A stretch of 13,332 nt of DNA. Origin: JBJENW01 sp051880395. Lineage in GTDB: Bacteria > Bacillota > Clostridia > Lachnospirales > Lachnospiraceae. The position numbers and the translations under genes are program-made. The notes below the pieces were generated by a model, which was not told the DNA's origin, did not search any database, and worked only from the letters and a program-made list of their open reading frames with translations. The stretch spans positions 1 through 13,332 of the forward strand of contig JBJENW010000161.1 of NCBI GenBank assembly GCA_051880395.1. Reading direction: 5' to 3'. Shown here in pieces: positions 1 to 7,415 of the stretch; position 1 is the first letter of the stretch; every line of letters starts with the position of its first letter.

Positions 1-60
1 TGCTTTCATTACAATCACAGGACTTTCGTTTATGCTTGTTCCAATATATGTCGCTTCCAT
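1..60 (-). CDS. Start of next phage head gene (partial, runs off the window)
   Basis: The first 20 codons of a minus-strand gene start with ATG at 60 and run off the left edge (MEATYIGTSINE...). GGAGG lies about 6 nt upstream of the start, at the end of the preceding scaffold-like gene, whose stop is only 2 nt away, so the two are probably co-translated. The position after an XkdF-type protease and a scaffold-like protein suggests a major capsid or capsid decoration protein. Twenty residues are too few to choose between them. That this is a real gene start is well supported; the function is inferred from order only. Confidence 0.6.
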   Translation of the reverse strand, partial: MEATYIGTSINESPVIVMKA

Positions 61-62
61 CT

Positions 63-1025
63 TTACTCCTCCTTTTCGCATCTTTCTGCAAGCGCAGGAT
101 CGTTCTGAAATACTTCATCCAGTGCCTGTGCTTTGCTTAATCCATTTTTTGACTTCATGATCTCAGAAGCTTTTGTTTCAGCTTCTGCCCATGCAGATCC
201 GTTTCCGTCTCCATGGCCGCTTTTTCCAATTTCTGAGAACAATCCAGATTTCTTTACCGTTTCTACTGTTTCGTCCAGCAAAGCCAGCATGTCATTATAT
301 GCCGTTCCACCAGCTGCCTTTAAGCTTTTCAAAACAGGAACAAGTTCTTCTTCTTTCTTTCCAATGATTGCATATCGTTTTGCAATCTCGTGCAATTCTT
401 TATCCTCTGCTTCCTGTCTGAACTTTCTTAATGCTTCGATTTCTGCTTTCACGGCCGGATTCAATCCTTTATAGATATCCTCCTCTTCTCCGCTTTCTTC
501 TTTTTTATTCTCATATTCTGAAGATTTTCCAACATTGCTTTTTTGACATTGTTTCTTCTTTTCTGCATCTTTCATCTCTTCCTGCTCCATCAGATTATCA
601 TCTTCCATGCCCGGAATATCATCCTCTTTTTTTACTCCGTTTTTCCCTCCACCGCATTTTTTTTGAATTGATTCCATGAATGCGATTTCCGCTTGTGTCA
701 GTTTGCTCTTGTCAATTTCAAAAGTTTCCATAGTATCTCCTTCCTCTGCCTCTTTTGGCTCTGATTTTGTTACTTGTTCTGTTGTTTCAAATTGCTTTAC
801 AACCGTGTCGATTTCGCTCTGCTCCATACCACCTGCTTTCCCTATAAAAGAAAGAAGTCGTTTCCAGACTCCGCCGCTCTGCTCTTCTTTGCTTTGTCCT
901 TCTTTTTCTTCTCCATTGCTTTTTCCTTCTTTTCTTTTATAAAGCTCGATACATGCATCCGGATTTGCTCCTTCGTCAACGAAATCGACTTTTCTGATTT
1001 TCAGATTTTTTAGCTTTGTTGCCAT
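63..1025 (-). CDS. Phage scaffold-like / head assembly protein
   Basis: This 320-aa protein is very rich in Glu, Lys and Gln, and its middle (about residues 35-190) is low-complexity and acidic. Both features are typical of phage scaffolding proteins. Its N-terminus (about residues 5-32: LKNLKIRKVDFVDEGANPDA) has the 'VDxVDxGANxxA' pattern I know from phage proteins encoded beside XkdF proteases. Residues about 190-250 are a predicted coiled coil. The start is set at ATG 1025, where AAGGAG lies 5 nt upstream; an upstream ATG at 1064 falls inside the terminator hairpin and has no good ribosome site. The role would be internal scaffold for capsid assembly, cleaved by the neighbouring protease. 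It sits between the XkdF gene and the presumed capsid gene. Scaffold function is inferred from composition and position. Confidence 0.65.
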   Translation of the reverse strand: MATKLKNLKIRKVDFVDEGANPDACIELYKRKEGKSNGEEKEGQSKEEQSGGVWKRLLSFIGKAGGMEQSEIDTVVKQFETTEQVTKSEPKEAEEGDTMETFEIDKSKLTQAEIAFMESIQKKCGGGKNGVKKEDDIPGMEDDNLMEQEEMKDAEKKKQCQKSNVGKSSEYENKKEESGEEEDIYKGLNPAVKAEIEALRKFRQEAEDKELHEIAKRYAIIGKKEEELVPVLKSLKAAGGTAYNDMLALLDETVETVKKSGLFSEIGKSGHGDGNGSAWAEAETKASEIMKSKNGLSKAQALDEVFQNDPALAERCEKEE

Positions 1026-1054
1026 GTTGTCTCCTTTCTTCAATTTTCTATAAC

Positions 1055-1079
1055 AAAAAAGCACCTTTTTCGGTGCCTT
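1055..1079 (-). terminator. Intrinsic terminator-like hairpin inside the late operon
   Basis: Read on the minus strand, AAGGCACC pairs with GGTGC plus three T (eight pairs including one G-T), with loop GAAAAA, followed directly by a run of six T. It lies in the 69-bp gap between the XkdF stop (1095) and the scaffold start (1025). It looks like a partial terminator or attenuator that separates head-preparation genes from scaffold/capsid genes. There is no T-run on the other strand, so it should act on leftward transcription only. Confidence 0.7.
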
Positions 1080-1094
1080 AATGATTATACATAT

Positions 1095-1505
1095 TTACAA
1101 ATTTTCTACTTCCTCTCTGTTTGCCTCTCCTTCAATTGAAAACATTGAATATGTTCCGTCTTTTACTTTCTCCCATACTTCCGGATCAAGTACTCTGAAC
1201 CCAATCCACCACCCCTCCGGAACAGTTCCTTCCTGAATTCCCATTGCCTTCATTTTTTCCTTTGTAAATACAACACTTTCAATGAGAACTGCTGCCCCTC
1301 CTCTTTCGTGCATTTCCCCGCCTTCCCTGTACAGCTCTACAAAATTGTAAGCCGCCTTTTCCAGCTCTTCCGGATCCACAATATCCTTCTGCCAGTCCTC
1401 GATCAGTTTTCCATCCGCCCGTACTGCTACGCTCGCCCATCCGAAGGCAAGCATGTTTTCATCATTTGATTTTAATATTCTGAATTTATTTTCGCTTTTC
1501 CCCAC
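1095..1505 (-). CDS. XkdF-type phage head maturation serine protease
   Basis: This protein of about 136 aa matches the Phage_XkdF (putative phage serine protease) pattern. It has an N-terminal strand region with 'MLAFGWASVAV', a histidine in MHERGGAA, and a C-terminal WWIGFRVLDPEVWEKVKDG segment leading to YSMFSIEGEA. The histidine of MHE and a serine of SMFSIEG are the probable catalytic pair. The expected role is proteolysis of scaffold or capsid during prohead maturation, which fits the scaffold gene directly downstream. Two GTG starts are possible. The one at 1505 has AAGGTGA about 6 nt upstream and is preferred; the one at 1514 would add three residues but has only a weak ribosome site. 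Family assignment is fairly sure; the catalytic residues are inferred by pattern. Confidence 0.78.
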   Translation of the reverse strand: MGKSENKFRILKSNDENMLAFGWASVAVRADGKLIEDWQKDIVDPEELEKAAYNFVELYREGGEMHERGGAAVLIESVVFTKEKMKAMGIQEGTVPEGWWIGFRVLDPEVWEKVKDGTYSMFSIEGEANREEVENL

Positions 1506-1522
1506 TCGTTTCACCTTCTTTT

Positions 1523-1723
1523 CTATCTTCCAATTGTTCCTCCCTGATTCGGTGGCGTTTTAAATAATTCTTCATCCGTTTTTTTAACTTTTGGAAAAAT
1601 TTTTCGCACATGATTTCTTACTTCTTTATCTCTCATTGATAAACTCTCAAATTCATTGCGCCTCATGTTAAATTCATCGTAGCTCTTGATTGCAAGAAAT
1701 TTTTCTTTTTCTTCCTTCGTCAT
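1523..1723 (-). CDS. Small charged protein coupled to MuF gene; candidate immunity protein
   Basis: This 66-aa protein is hydrophilic and highly charged, with no signal peptide, membrane segment or cysteine. Its start overlaps the stop of the MuF gene by 4 bp (ATGA), and GGAGG lies 7 nt upstream inside the MuF 3' end, so it is translationally coupled. The C-terminus reads KTPPNQGGTIGR after an acidic TDEELF stretch. Two readings are possible. Polymorphic toxins are normally followed directly by their immunity gene, and this gene is in that position. However, I have an impression of similar small proteins with a GGTIG-type ending after MuF genes in other Clostridia phages, which would instead suggest a conserved structural accessory. 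No function can be read from the sequence itself. Confidence 0.8.
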   Translation of the reverse strand: MTKEEKEKFLAIKSYDEFNMRRNEFESLSMRDKEVRNHVRKIFPKVKKTDEELFKTPPNQGGTIGR

Positions 1724-3276
1724 TTTAACGCCTCCTCTAATAGTAAAAATAATTCTTTATTTTTACTAAGCAAATTTCCTGGATTTTCCACATATTCTCG
1801 GAATCCCTCTGAGATATATTCCATTAGATACTCATATCTAAAATTCCCATCATAATCATAGGCATCCCATATTGTATCTGCATAGATGCGTCCTTGATAA
1901 TCAGATATAAATGATGGACGTTTAATAAATATTATTTCTACCGGATTGTTTTCCGAATCATAATATATTTCGTTTTTTATATTCATGATATCGACTTCTC
2001 CCACAGAACAAATAAGTACATCCATAACTTTCGATGCATCTAACATTTTATTTTCTACCATATGCCCGATTTCATGAATAACAGCAGTTTTATCAGCACC
2101 TTTTGCAACATATAGTATATCATTCGTATAATCGTATTGACAAGCTCCGCTTTTCCCAACGTTAATTATCGTTCCTTCGTTAAGTTTTTCCCGTACTTTC
2201 TTCGGAACAGCGCTTACAGCATCTTCAATTATTTCTCGTTCTTCTGTTGTATCTATATCAGGAGCATAATCACTTACTAAATAATCTGTCTGTTCTTTCG
2301 TCCTTCCAGTGTTGTTTTTTCCTCTATTATTTTGTTCTGATTCTATATATTCCACCGCACACGCACATCTCGGATGAGCTGGTGGAAGCATGTGCATCCC
2401 TTCAAACTTCGCTTTTCCCTTTATTTTAAAATCATCATCCATCGCAATCTCAGTTCCATCAAGTTCTACACACATTTGGCATACTCTCGCGTCACCGGAA
2501 GTACACCATCGTTTCACGCAGTCTCCAATCAAATTCTGTTCCTGTGCCTGCCTAATCGCCTCATCAGCTCCTTTGTTATACGCGAATGCGCTTTCCGTCT
2601 GAACGATTGTCTGCGCTCGAAGTCTGTGAAGACGTTCCGCATATTTCATCGATTCCTCTTCCGCTTTTCTGTATACATTTTCCAGTTTCATCTTCGAATG
2701 ACTTTCCTGCAGTGTACCGACCATTGTATTATAATAATTTTTTACAGCGCTCGTTTGCTGCGCTGTTAATCCTATACACGGCCGTATCATCCTTGCAATG
2801 TGATCCGGTGTGTACATCTGACGCATTTTTTCTGTCATCAATGTTTTTATGGATTCAATCTGTGTATCAATGCAGTTTGTGACAAGCTGCGCTCCGCGTT
2901 CTCCAATCCACTGCTGCACTCTCTGGCTCTGAAAGTTTATTCCAAAATCAATCTGATCCAGAACCGGCTGACCGTATCTTCCTGCCTGCATGGCATCTTT
3001 CCATAATGATTTTATATGCGCATCAACTAGTTTAGAATAATCCTCTGCCCATGTTCTCAATATTTCATATCCTATTGTTCCATCTATAACAATCTGGCGC
3101 AGTTCCTGGTACCCGATTGTGTCTGACTGGTGCTCCCACATGTTATGTAGAATTCGTATCGGTTCTTCGAAGTTTCCGTTGAGATATGATTCGATTCTTC
3201 TAAGAACTTCCTTGCTGCTTTCCGGCCTTCTCTTTTTCTTGTATGTCATGACCGGATCTATCATCCTGAACGCCAT
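1720..3276 (-). CDS. MuF head morphogenesis protein with C-terminal HEIGH zincin-like domain
   Basis: The 518-aa protein has two parts. Residues about 130-310 are a phage Mu F-type head morphogenesis domain: a helical TIVQTE segment (223-228), then C268 and the HPRCACAV motif (301-308), the usual Cys/His set. After a hydrophilic linker (about 311-332) comes an unrelated C-terminal domain with HEIGH at 401-405, the HExxH zinc-protease signature, and a downstream YLMEYISEGFREY (483-495) that could give the third ligand (E486 or E490). Known phage MuF polymorphic toxins have this layout: injected or particle-borne head protein plus variable toxin tip. A hand count gives about 32% GC for 1741-2340 (the tip) against about 48% in five sampled 60-nt blocks of the MuF part, which suggests separate origin. 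It sits between portal and XkdF genes, as MuF proteins do. The zincin target is unknown. Confidence 0.85.
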   Translation of the reverse strand: MAFRMIDPVMTYKKKRRPESSKEVLRRIESYLNGNFEEPIRILHNMWEHQSDTIGYQELRQIVIDGTIGYEILRTWAEDYSKLVDAHIKSLWKDAMQAGRYGQPVLDQIDFGINFQSQRVQQWIGERGAQLVTNCIDTQIESIKTLMTEKMRQMYTPDHIARMIRPCIGLTAQQTSAVKNYYNTMVGTLQESHSKMKLENVYRKAEEESMKYAERLHRLRAQTIVQTESAFAYNKGADEAIRQAQEQNLIGDCVKRWCTSGDARVCQMCVELDGTEIAMDDDFKIKGKAKFEGMHMLPPAHPRCACAVEYIESEQNNRGKNNTGRTKEQTDYLVSDYAPDIDTTEEREIIEDAVSAVPKKVREKLNEGTIINVGKSGACQYDYTNDILYVAKGADKTAVIHEIGHMVENKMLDASKVMDVLICSVGEVDIMNIKNEIYYDSENNPVEIIFIKRPSFISDYQGRIYADTIWDAYDYDGNFRYEYLMEYISEGFREYVENPGNLLSKNKELFLLLEEALK

Positions 3277-3280
3277 CGAA

Positions 3281-4540
3281 TCATCCCTTCTCCTGCGTGC
3301 GCCCTGTTTTTGTTGGAATCTTTGCGACTTTTCTCACATATTCTTCCAGATCTTCGTCCGGTATCAGTATTCCTGTTCCAACCATGTTCTTTAAAAATTC
3401 TCCAATCTGCGTCATATCAACATCTTCAATATCTCCATGCACCATTTTTGGATAATCTGTGATTTCTGAAAATATCTGTCCGTTTATGTCGATCAGTCTT
3501 GGTATTCCTTTGTCATTGAAAACAGCACATATCATATCCAAGTATGCTCCGATTGCCATCGAAAACAGGTTCGTCTTATCTGAAGACAATGCCCAGCTTC
3601 CCTGATTCTTATGCCCGAGCAAAATAAAATCCGCCAGAACCGTAATTGCAATTGCGGTATCATAGCGGTTTATGATTGCATTTGTATCAAATTGTCGTTT
3701 CCCTCCTGAACTTAAAAGCTCCAGTTTGAATCCGTTTGGAAGAACAATTCCTTCCATCTCATCTCTTCTGATATTTCTAACAATCGTTTCCAGCGATGCT
3801 CTTATGCGTGCCATTTCTTCGCTGTCTTCCCATATATCCATTCCTTCCGGCGCATATAGAACCGGTAAACCTGCTAGGTCCCTTTCAACTCCGATTCCCT
3901 CTATTTCCTGCATCCTTCTTTTAAAATACCATGAACGATATGCATTTCTTAATATGCTTCTCCCTTCCGGATTGTTTTTCCTGCTTTTCGTCCGGAACAG
4001 TAGTGCCTTTTCTATTGGTATCGTAAATAATCCATAATCCGGAGGAGGCAACTGCGTCATTCCAAGCAGATTGTCATGATCGTCATATTCCCATTGATAT
4101 AGCGTGTCCTGTGATCGGATTGGCAGTTTTGCCCATCCGATCAGTCCATCGTCATATTTACTTCTTGTTCTCTCGTCTTTTGTCATTCCCATACGCCGCT
4201 TGTAAACAATCTCGTGATAACTCCATCCGTATGTCAGAAAAGATAGAATCTCTGATATTGTATCCTCCCATGTATCTGACATATCATTCATGCAGCTTTC
4301 TACAAACTCTGCTGCATCTCTGTCTTTTTGTGTTGCTCCTCCTGGTTCCACATACCATTTTGCCTGTCTGATCAGCATCTCAATTGCGTATAGAATGGCT
4401 CCAACTACATCATCGTTGTCCGCCATTTCCTTGTAGGTTTCAATTCCCTTTTTTCCTCTGAGTTCATGAAGGAATTCTTCGTATACAATTCCGCCGTATC
4501 GTCTCTGTCCGATACGTCCTATTTCTTTTGATCTGTTCAT
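3281..4540 (-). CDS. Phage portal protein (Mu gp29/DUF935-like)
   Basis: The protein is 419 aa. It has the N-terminal pattern of Mu gp29/DUF935 portals, DNDDVVGAILYAIEMLIRQA followed by KWYVEPGG, then a helical 'stem' region and a late GHKNQGSWALSSDKTNL segment near residue 310. The product would form the dodecameric ring at the capsid vertex through which DNA is packed by the terminase. The gene overlaps the terminase large-subunit stop by 4 bp (ATGA), with GGAGG 7 nt before the start, and is followed by the MuF gene after 4 nt. The order terL-portal-MuF is the standard one. Length is on the short side for portals but normal for this group. Confidence 0.85.
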   Translation of the reverse strand: MNRSKEIGRIGQRRYGGIVYEEFLHELRGKKGIETYKEMADNDDVVGAILYAIEMLIRQAKWYVEPGGATQKDRDAAEFVESCMNDMSDTWEDTISEILSFLTYGWSYHEIVYKRRMGMTKDERTRSKYDDGLIGWAKLPIRSQDTLYQWEYDDHDNLLGMTQLPPPDYGLFTIPIEKALLFRTKSRKNNPEGRSILRNAYRSWYFKRRMQEIEGIGVERDLAGLPVLYAPEGMDIWEDSEEMARIRASLETIVRNIRRDEMEGIVLPNGFKLELLSSGGKRQFDTNAIINRYDTAIAITVLADFILLGHKNQGSWALSSDKTNLFSMAIGAYLDMICAVFNDKGIPRLIDINGQIFSEITDYPKMVHGDIEDVDMTQIGEFLKNMVGTGILIPDEDLEEYVRKVAKIPTKTGRTQEKG

Positions 4541-6018
4541 TTTCTTCCTCCATTTCTCCAGTAACTTTCTTTTCCTAACGATGATGTCGGTATACTCGAC
4601 AAATATTTCGACGCTTTCCCCAAGTAAACGGATAACACAAGAGCATCCGCTCTGTCCGGTGAACTCAGCCCTCTCTTTTTCATGTCTTTCTTTTTCTCTA
4701 TTTCTATTTTTCCATTGCTTGCAATTATGTATTTTCTTGTTGTAAGCTGCGCAATCGTCTCCGGATCATCTTCCAATACGACATTTTTTTCTCTCATCAA
4801 ATCTTTTAATGTTGCCCACATATGCGTTGTAATATTGTTGTATCTTTCAGCTGCTTCTTTTCCATCGTTTGTTTTTGTCTCAATCTTTTCTGCTGCGTTG
4901 ATCGGAACAATTACCATGCGATCCAGTTTTTCTTCTCGTTTAACCTCGCGAAGTCTGTCTGTCACTCCGCCTCCTACTCCTGTATCGTCGATATTGATAT
5001 ATACCGATCCTCTATAATCCGCATATTCTTTTAATACAATTCTGTACTGGTCTACAATATCTCCAACTGTTCGCATCGTATCCTGTCCTTTTCTTGATAC
5101 AGCCAGTTTTAAATGCCCCTTCACATTTCTGTAAATGCATGTCTCGTCGTCTCCAAATCTTGCAACGTCCACACCGAACATAATATTCCTGGATTCTTTA
5201 TCTTTTGGCAGTTCGTACATACGGCTTCCGCACTGCTCTACAACAGAAAGCGGTATGAGCACATCGTCTTCCTGATTCGGGAATTCTCCGTAAACGCGAA
5301 CAAGGACAACATTGCTTTTTTCTCCATACTTTCGTATGAGAGAACGAATGTTGTCCTTGTTTGTTCTTTTACTGTCAAGCGATGAAACTGTATGGCATCC
5401 ATATAATTCTCTGTCCGCATGAAAAGCGTCAAAAAATGTTCCGCTTGTCCTGGTCGGGTTCCCGCACAGGAGCAATTTGTTATTATCTCCCGACAGTGTA
5501 CCCAGTATCGCCTCCATGATCGGATCTGCAACGCCGGATGCTTCATCCACCACAAAAAGCATATTGTCTTCGTGGAATCCCTGCATGTTCTCCGGCTTTG
5601 TGGCCGTCCTCGCAACTGCAAACCATCTTTTTTCATTTCCGACCATGTAGATGTACGTTTTCGTCCAGCGTAGTATTTCTGACAGCAAAGGTGAATTGCT
5701 CTGCCACTTGCTCACCTCCGACCACAAGACATCGTTCAACTGCTGCCTTGTCGGAGCTGTTGCTACAACACGCGGGAATGGGAAGCAGCACAGGAACCAC
5801 AGTATGGACACTGCTTCGAGTCCTGTCTTTCCCACTCCCTGTCCAGACTTAACTGCTACTTTCGGTCTTTCTGCAAGGTCAAACAATGTCACTTTCTGCC
5901 AGTCGTCAGGCTCGAACATCAGTACTTCCTTTGCAAATAATACCGGATTTGTTCTGTATTCCGGAAGCCTCATCTGAAAGAATTTTTTCCGCAGGCTGCT
6001 ATCCTCTTCCCTCTTCAT
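4537..6018 (-). CDS. terL: Terminase large subunit (ATPase and nuclease)
   Basis: This is the 493-aa packaging motor. The N-terminal ATPase has Walker A SGQGVGKT at 58-65, Walker B MLFVVDEA at 153-160 and a coupling motif CGNPT at 185-189. The C-terminal RNase H-like nuclease has acidic residues in FGVDVARFGDDE (D284), NIDDTGVGGG (D344/D345) and SSPDRADAL (D455/D458). All key residues are present, so the enzyme looks intact. The start is set at ATG 6018, where AGGAG lies 7 nt upstream; the longer reading frame to 6057 has no better ribosome site and would overlap the small subunit more. It overlaps the terminase small-subunit gene by 20 bp and the portal gene by 4 bp, which points to one tightly coupled operon. 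Confidence 0.95.
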   Translation of the reverse strand: MKREEDSSLRKKFFQMRLPEYRTNPVLFAKEVLMFEPDDWQKVTLFDLAERPKVAVKSGQGVGKTGLEAVSILWFLCCFPFPRVVATAPTRQQLNDVLWSEVSKWQSNSPLLSEILRWTKTYIYMVGNEKRWFAVARTATKPENMQGFHEDNMLFVVDEASGVADPIMEAILGTLSGDNNKLLLCGNPTRTSGTFFDAFHADRELYGCHTVSSLDSKRTNKDNIRSLIRKYGEKSNVVLVRVYGEFPNQEDDVLIPLSVVEQCGSRMYELPKDKESRNIMFGVDVARFGDDETCIYRNVKGHLKLAVSRKGQDTMRTVGDIVDQYRIVLKEYADYRGSVYINIDDTGVGGGVTDRLREVKREEKLDRMVIVPINAAEKIETKTNDGKEAAERYNNITTHMWATLKDLMREKNVVLEDDPETIAQLTTRKYIIASNGKIEIEKKKDMKKRGLSSPDRADALVLSVYLGKASKYLSSIPTSSLGKESYWRNGGRK

Positions 6019-6577
6019 TCTTTTTCTCCTTTGTAATCCCGTGCATAACTGCTGCAATCCATTCGTCGACTAATCCATTTCCACTTTCGCCTGCTCCCAG
6101 GTTTGCAAGTGCTACGATTGCATTTGTCTTTTTATGCTGTACAGATGAGAGTTCCTGCTCCAGTCGTGCTATTGCCTCTATTCCTCCAGAATCTCCAAGC
6201 CTATTTAATGCCTGCAGAATGCGTCGTTCCCTTATAGAAAACAGCTGTATCTCCTGCGTTAAAAGTTCTTCCGCGTCCTTCGGCACTTTTCCAATCAGCT
6301 CGCGTTCCTCTTCCCTTAGTGCGTCCATATATACCGCACTGTATCCTCCGTGTTTCGTATTGTCCGGAATCTTTGGATTTGGATTTCCTTTTGCTCCTGC
6401 CGCGTTTTTGTTTCCATATTGTGCCCTGGATCGTTTTCCTGTTTTTTTCTTGCTCCCCCATCCTTCTTTTTGCCATCTTCGTATCGTCTGCGGTGTCACT
6501 CCCAGTTCTTTCGCAATTTCCGTCTTTTTCTTTCCGGAGTCGAATAACTTTTTTGCCATTTTTCTTTTATCTTCCAT
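5999..6577 (-). CDS. terS: Terminase small subunit (YqaS/PF10668-like)
   Basis: This 192-aa protein should recognise the packaging site and load the large subunit. Residues 17-38 (KKTEIAKELGVTPQTIRRWQ) form a clear helix-turn-helix. They are followed by a basic KKKTGKRSRAQYGNKNA segment and a HGGYSA motif near 76-81, as in the PF10668/YqaS terminase small subunits. A helical C-terminal region follows (about 84-180), probably for oligomerisation. The start is set at ATG 6577, with GGAGG 9 nt upstream; an in-frame ATG at 6661 would only add a leader of odd composition. It is the first gene of the late operon and lies downstream (leftward) of the control region at 6726-6930. Confidence 0.9.
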   Translation of the reverse strand: MEDKRKMAKKLFDSGKKKTEIAKELGVTPQTIRRWQKEGWGSKKKTGKRSRAQYGNKNAAGAKGNPNPKIPDNTKHGGYSAVYMDALREEERELIGKVPKDAEELLTQEIQLFSIRERRILQALNRLGDSGGIEAIARLEQELSSVQHKKTNAIVALANLGAGESGNGLVDEWIAAVMHGITKEKKNEEGRG

Positions 6578-6725
6578 TGGCACCGCCCTCCATTTCTTCT
6601 CTTCAAAGAACTTATTTTCCTCGTTTTCCACCGAAAGGGGTAGTAAAGGTGTGAAACGCATGCGACCGTTATATGGATTCAGGGGAAGAACGGCTATACA
6701 CTAGAATGGATTCTTTTTGCCCACG

Positions 6726-6761
6726 AAAAAAGCCGCAGGCATATGGCGTACCTGTGGCTTT
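6726..6761 (-). terminator. Intrinsic terminator in the leader of the late operon
   Basis: On the minus strand AAAGCCACAGG (6761-6751) pairs with CCTGCGGCTTT (6739-6729) through 11 pairs with one G-T, around an 11-nt loop. It is followed by a run of T (6731-6726) partly shared with the stem. It lies about 150 bp before the terminase small-subunit start and after the late-control gene, so it would stop leftward early transcription before the head genes unless bypassed or antiterminated. The plus-strand reading has only three T after the stem. Confidence 0.8.
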
Positions 6762-6836
6762 CAATGTGTGAAATATTTTCAGAGAGGAGAATCTCAAAAA
6801 AATATTTTCTAGGAAGTGTTTTCTTTTATTCCTGAT

Positions 6837-6930
6837 ACTATATTACCACTTTTCATCTTATAAAAAATAAGAAAAAGTTATGAAAAGTGATAAAAACTTA
6901 TGAAATGTTAAAAAAAGTTATACTTTTTCA
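6837..6930 (-). promoter_or_regulatory. Iteron-like 20-bp repeats, inverted repeat and possible late promoter
   Basis: Three 20-bp units follow one another without gaps: 6871-6890, 6891-6910 and 6911-6930. The first two share a core close to AAAAASTTATGAAA; the third keeps the first half and then diverges. A perfect 10-bp inverted repeat, CACTTTTCAT (6847-6856) and ATGAAAAGTG (6880-6889), is centred 33 bp apart, about three helix turns. Just to the left, on the minus strand, TATAGT (6837-6842) is a good -10 candidate with no recognisable -35, as expected for an activator-dependent promoter. The last repeat overlaps the stop codon of the sigma-like regulator. The gene-free stretch 6578-6917 holds this array, the terminator at 6726-6761, and no gene I can support. 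A packaging (cos/pac) site could lie here but is not recognisable. Confidence 0.5.
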
Positions 6931-7358
6931 TATTTTTTCTTTTCCTCTTTGACTAAAATATCCTGTAAATGCTTCAGCGCCTTCCCGTGAAGCGCCGCTG
7001 CGAAAGAATATTCTTTTTTCTCTTCTGCGGCCACTTCTTTTAGCGTTTTTCCTTGCACATATACTCGATGCAGTATATCGTACTCTTCTACGTTCAGTCC
7101 TTCTATTGTGTGCACAATCTCCATTCTTGTCTTAACCAGTCCGTCGATGTCTTTTTTGATCTCCTGCTCAAGATCCGTATATTGACATACCGCGTCTGCC
7201 ATTGGATCCGCCTTTTTACTCGTCTGTACTCTTTCCCCCTCCGAATGAGTTGAGCATGATGTTGCGATATCCTTCCACTGCTCTACTTCCATCATCTTGT
7301 TCCGAATCATTTTGTTGATCTTTTCAATTTTTCTCATGTAATCTTTTGCCTTCTCCAT
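6918..7358 (-). CDS. Sigma region 4-like late transcription regulator (DUF1492/ArpU/RinA type)
   Basis: The 146-aa protein has a helical N-terminal half (about 1-88) and a C-terminal helix-turn-helix (about 89-131: LNVEEYDILHRVYVQGKTL then EVAAEEKKEYSFAAALHGKAL). This resembles sigma-70 region 4 as found in DUF1492, ArpU and RinA-type phage proteins. Such proteins switch on the late (packaging and head) operon. The gene lies immediately before that operon, and its stop codon is inside the repeat array at 6911-6930, so it probably binds there or at the terminase promoter. GAGGGGG lies 9 nt before ATG 7358. Family call rests on fold pattern and position; the DNA target is inference. Confidence 0.72.
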   Translation of the reverse strand: MEKAKDYMRKIEKINKMIRNKMMEVEQWKDIATSCSTHSEGERVQTSKKADPMADAVCQYTDLEQEIKKDIDGLVKTRMEIVHTIEGLNVEEYDILHRVYVQGKTLKEVAAEEKKEYSFAAALHGKALKHLQDILVKEEKKKYEKV

Positions 7359-7415
7359 TTATGCTTCCCCCTCTTCGTCTTCATTCCGTATTTTTTCATT
7401 ATGTGACGTTATTGC

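Noticed and set aside
5238..5636. 132-aa minus-strand frame within the terminase large-subunit gene
   Set aside because: It overlaps the well-supported terL frame entirely, has no family pattern and reads as a shifted-frame shadow.
6201..6476. 91-aa minus-strand frame within the terminase small-subunit gene
   Set aside because: It is a shadow of terS in another frame: Arg/Lys-rich low-complexity, with no ribosome site or motif.
5886..6704. 272-aa plus-strand frame, Ser/Phe/Pro rich
   Set aside because: It is antisense to terL/terS. Its long Ser/Phe/Leu composition is what the complement of Glu/Lys-rich genes gives.
6661..6725. cos or pac packaging site before terS
   Set aside because: The position is plausible, but no repeat set or known cos core can be recognised from sequence alone.
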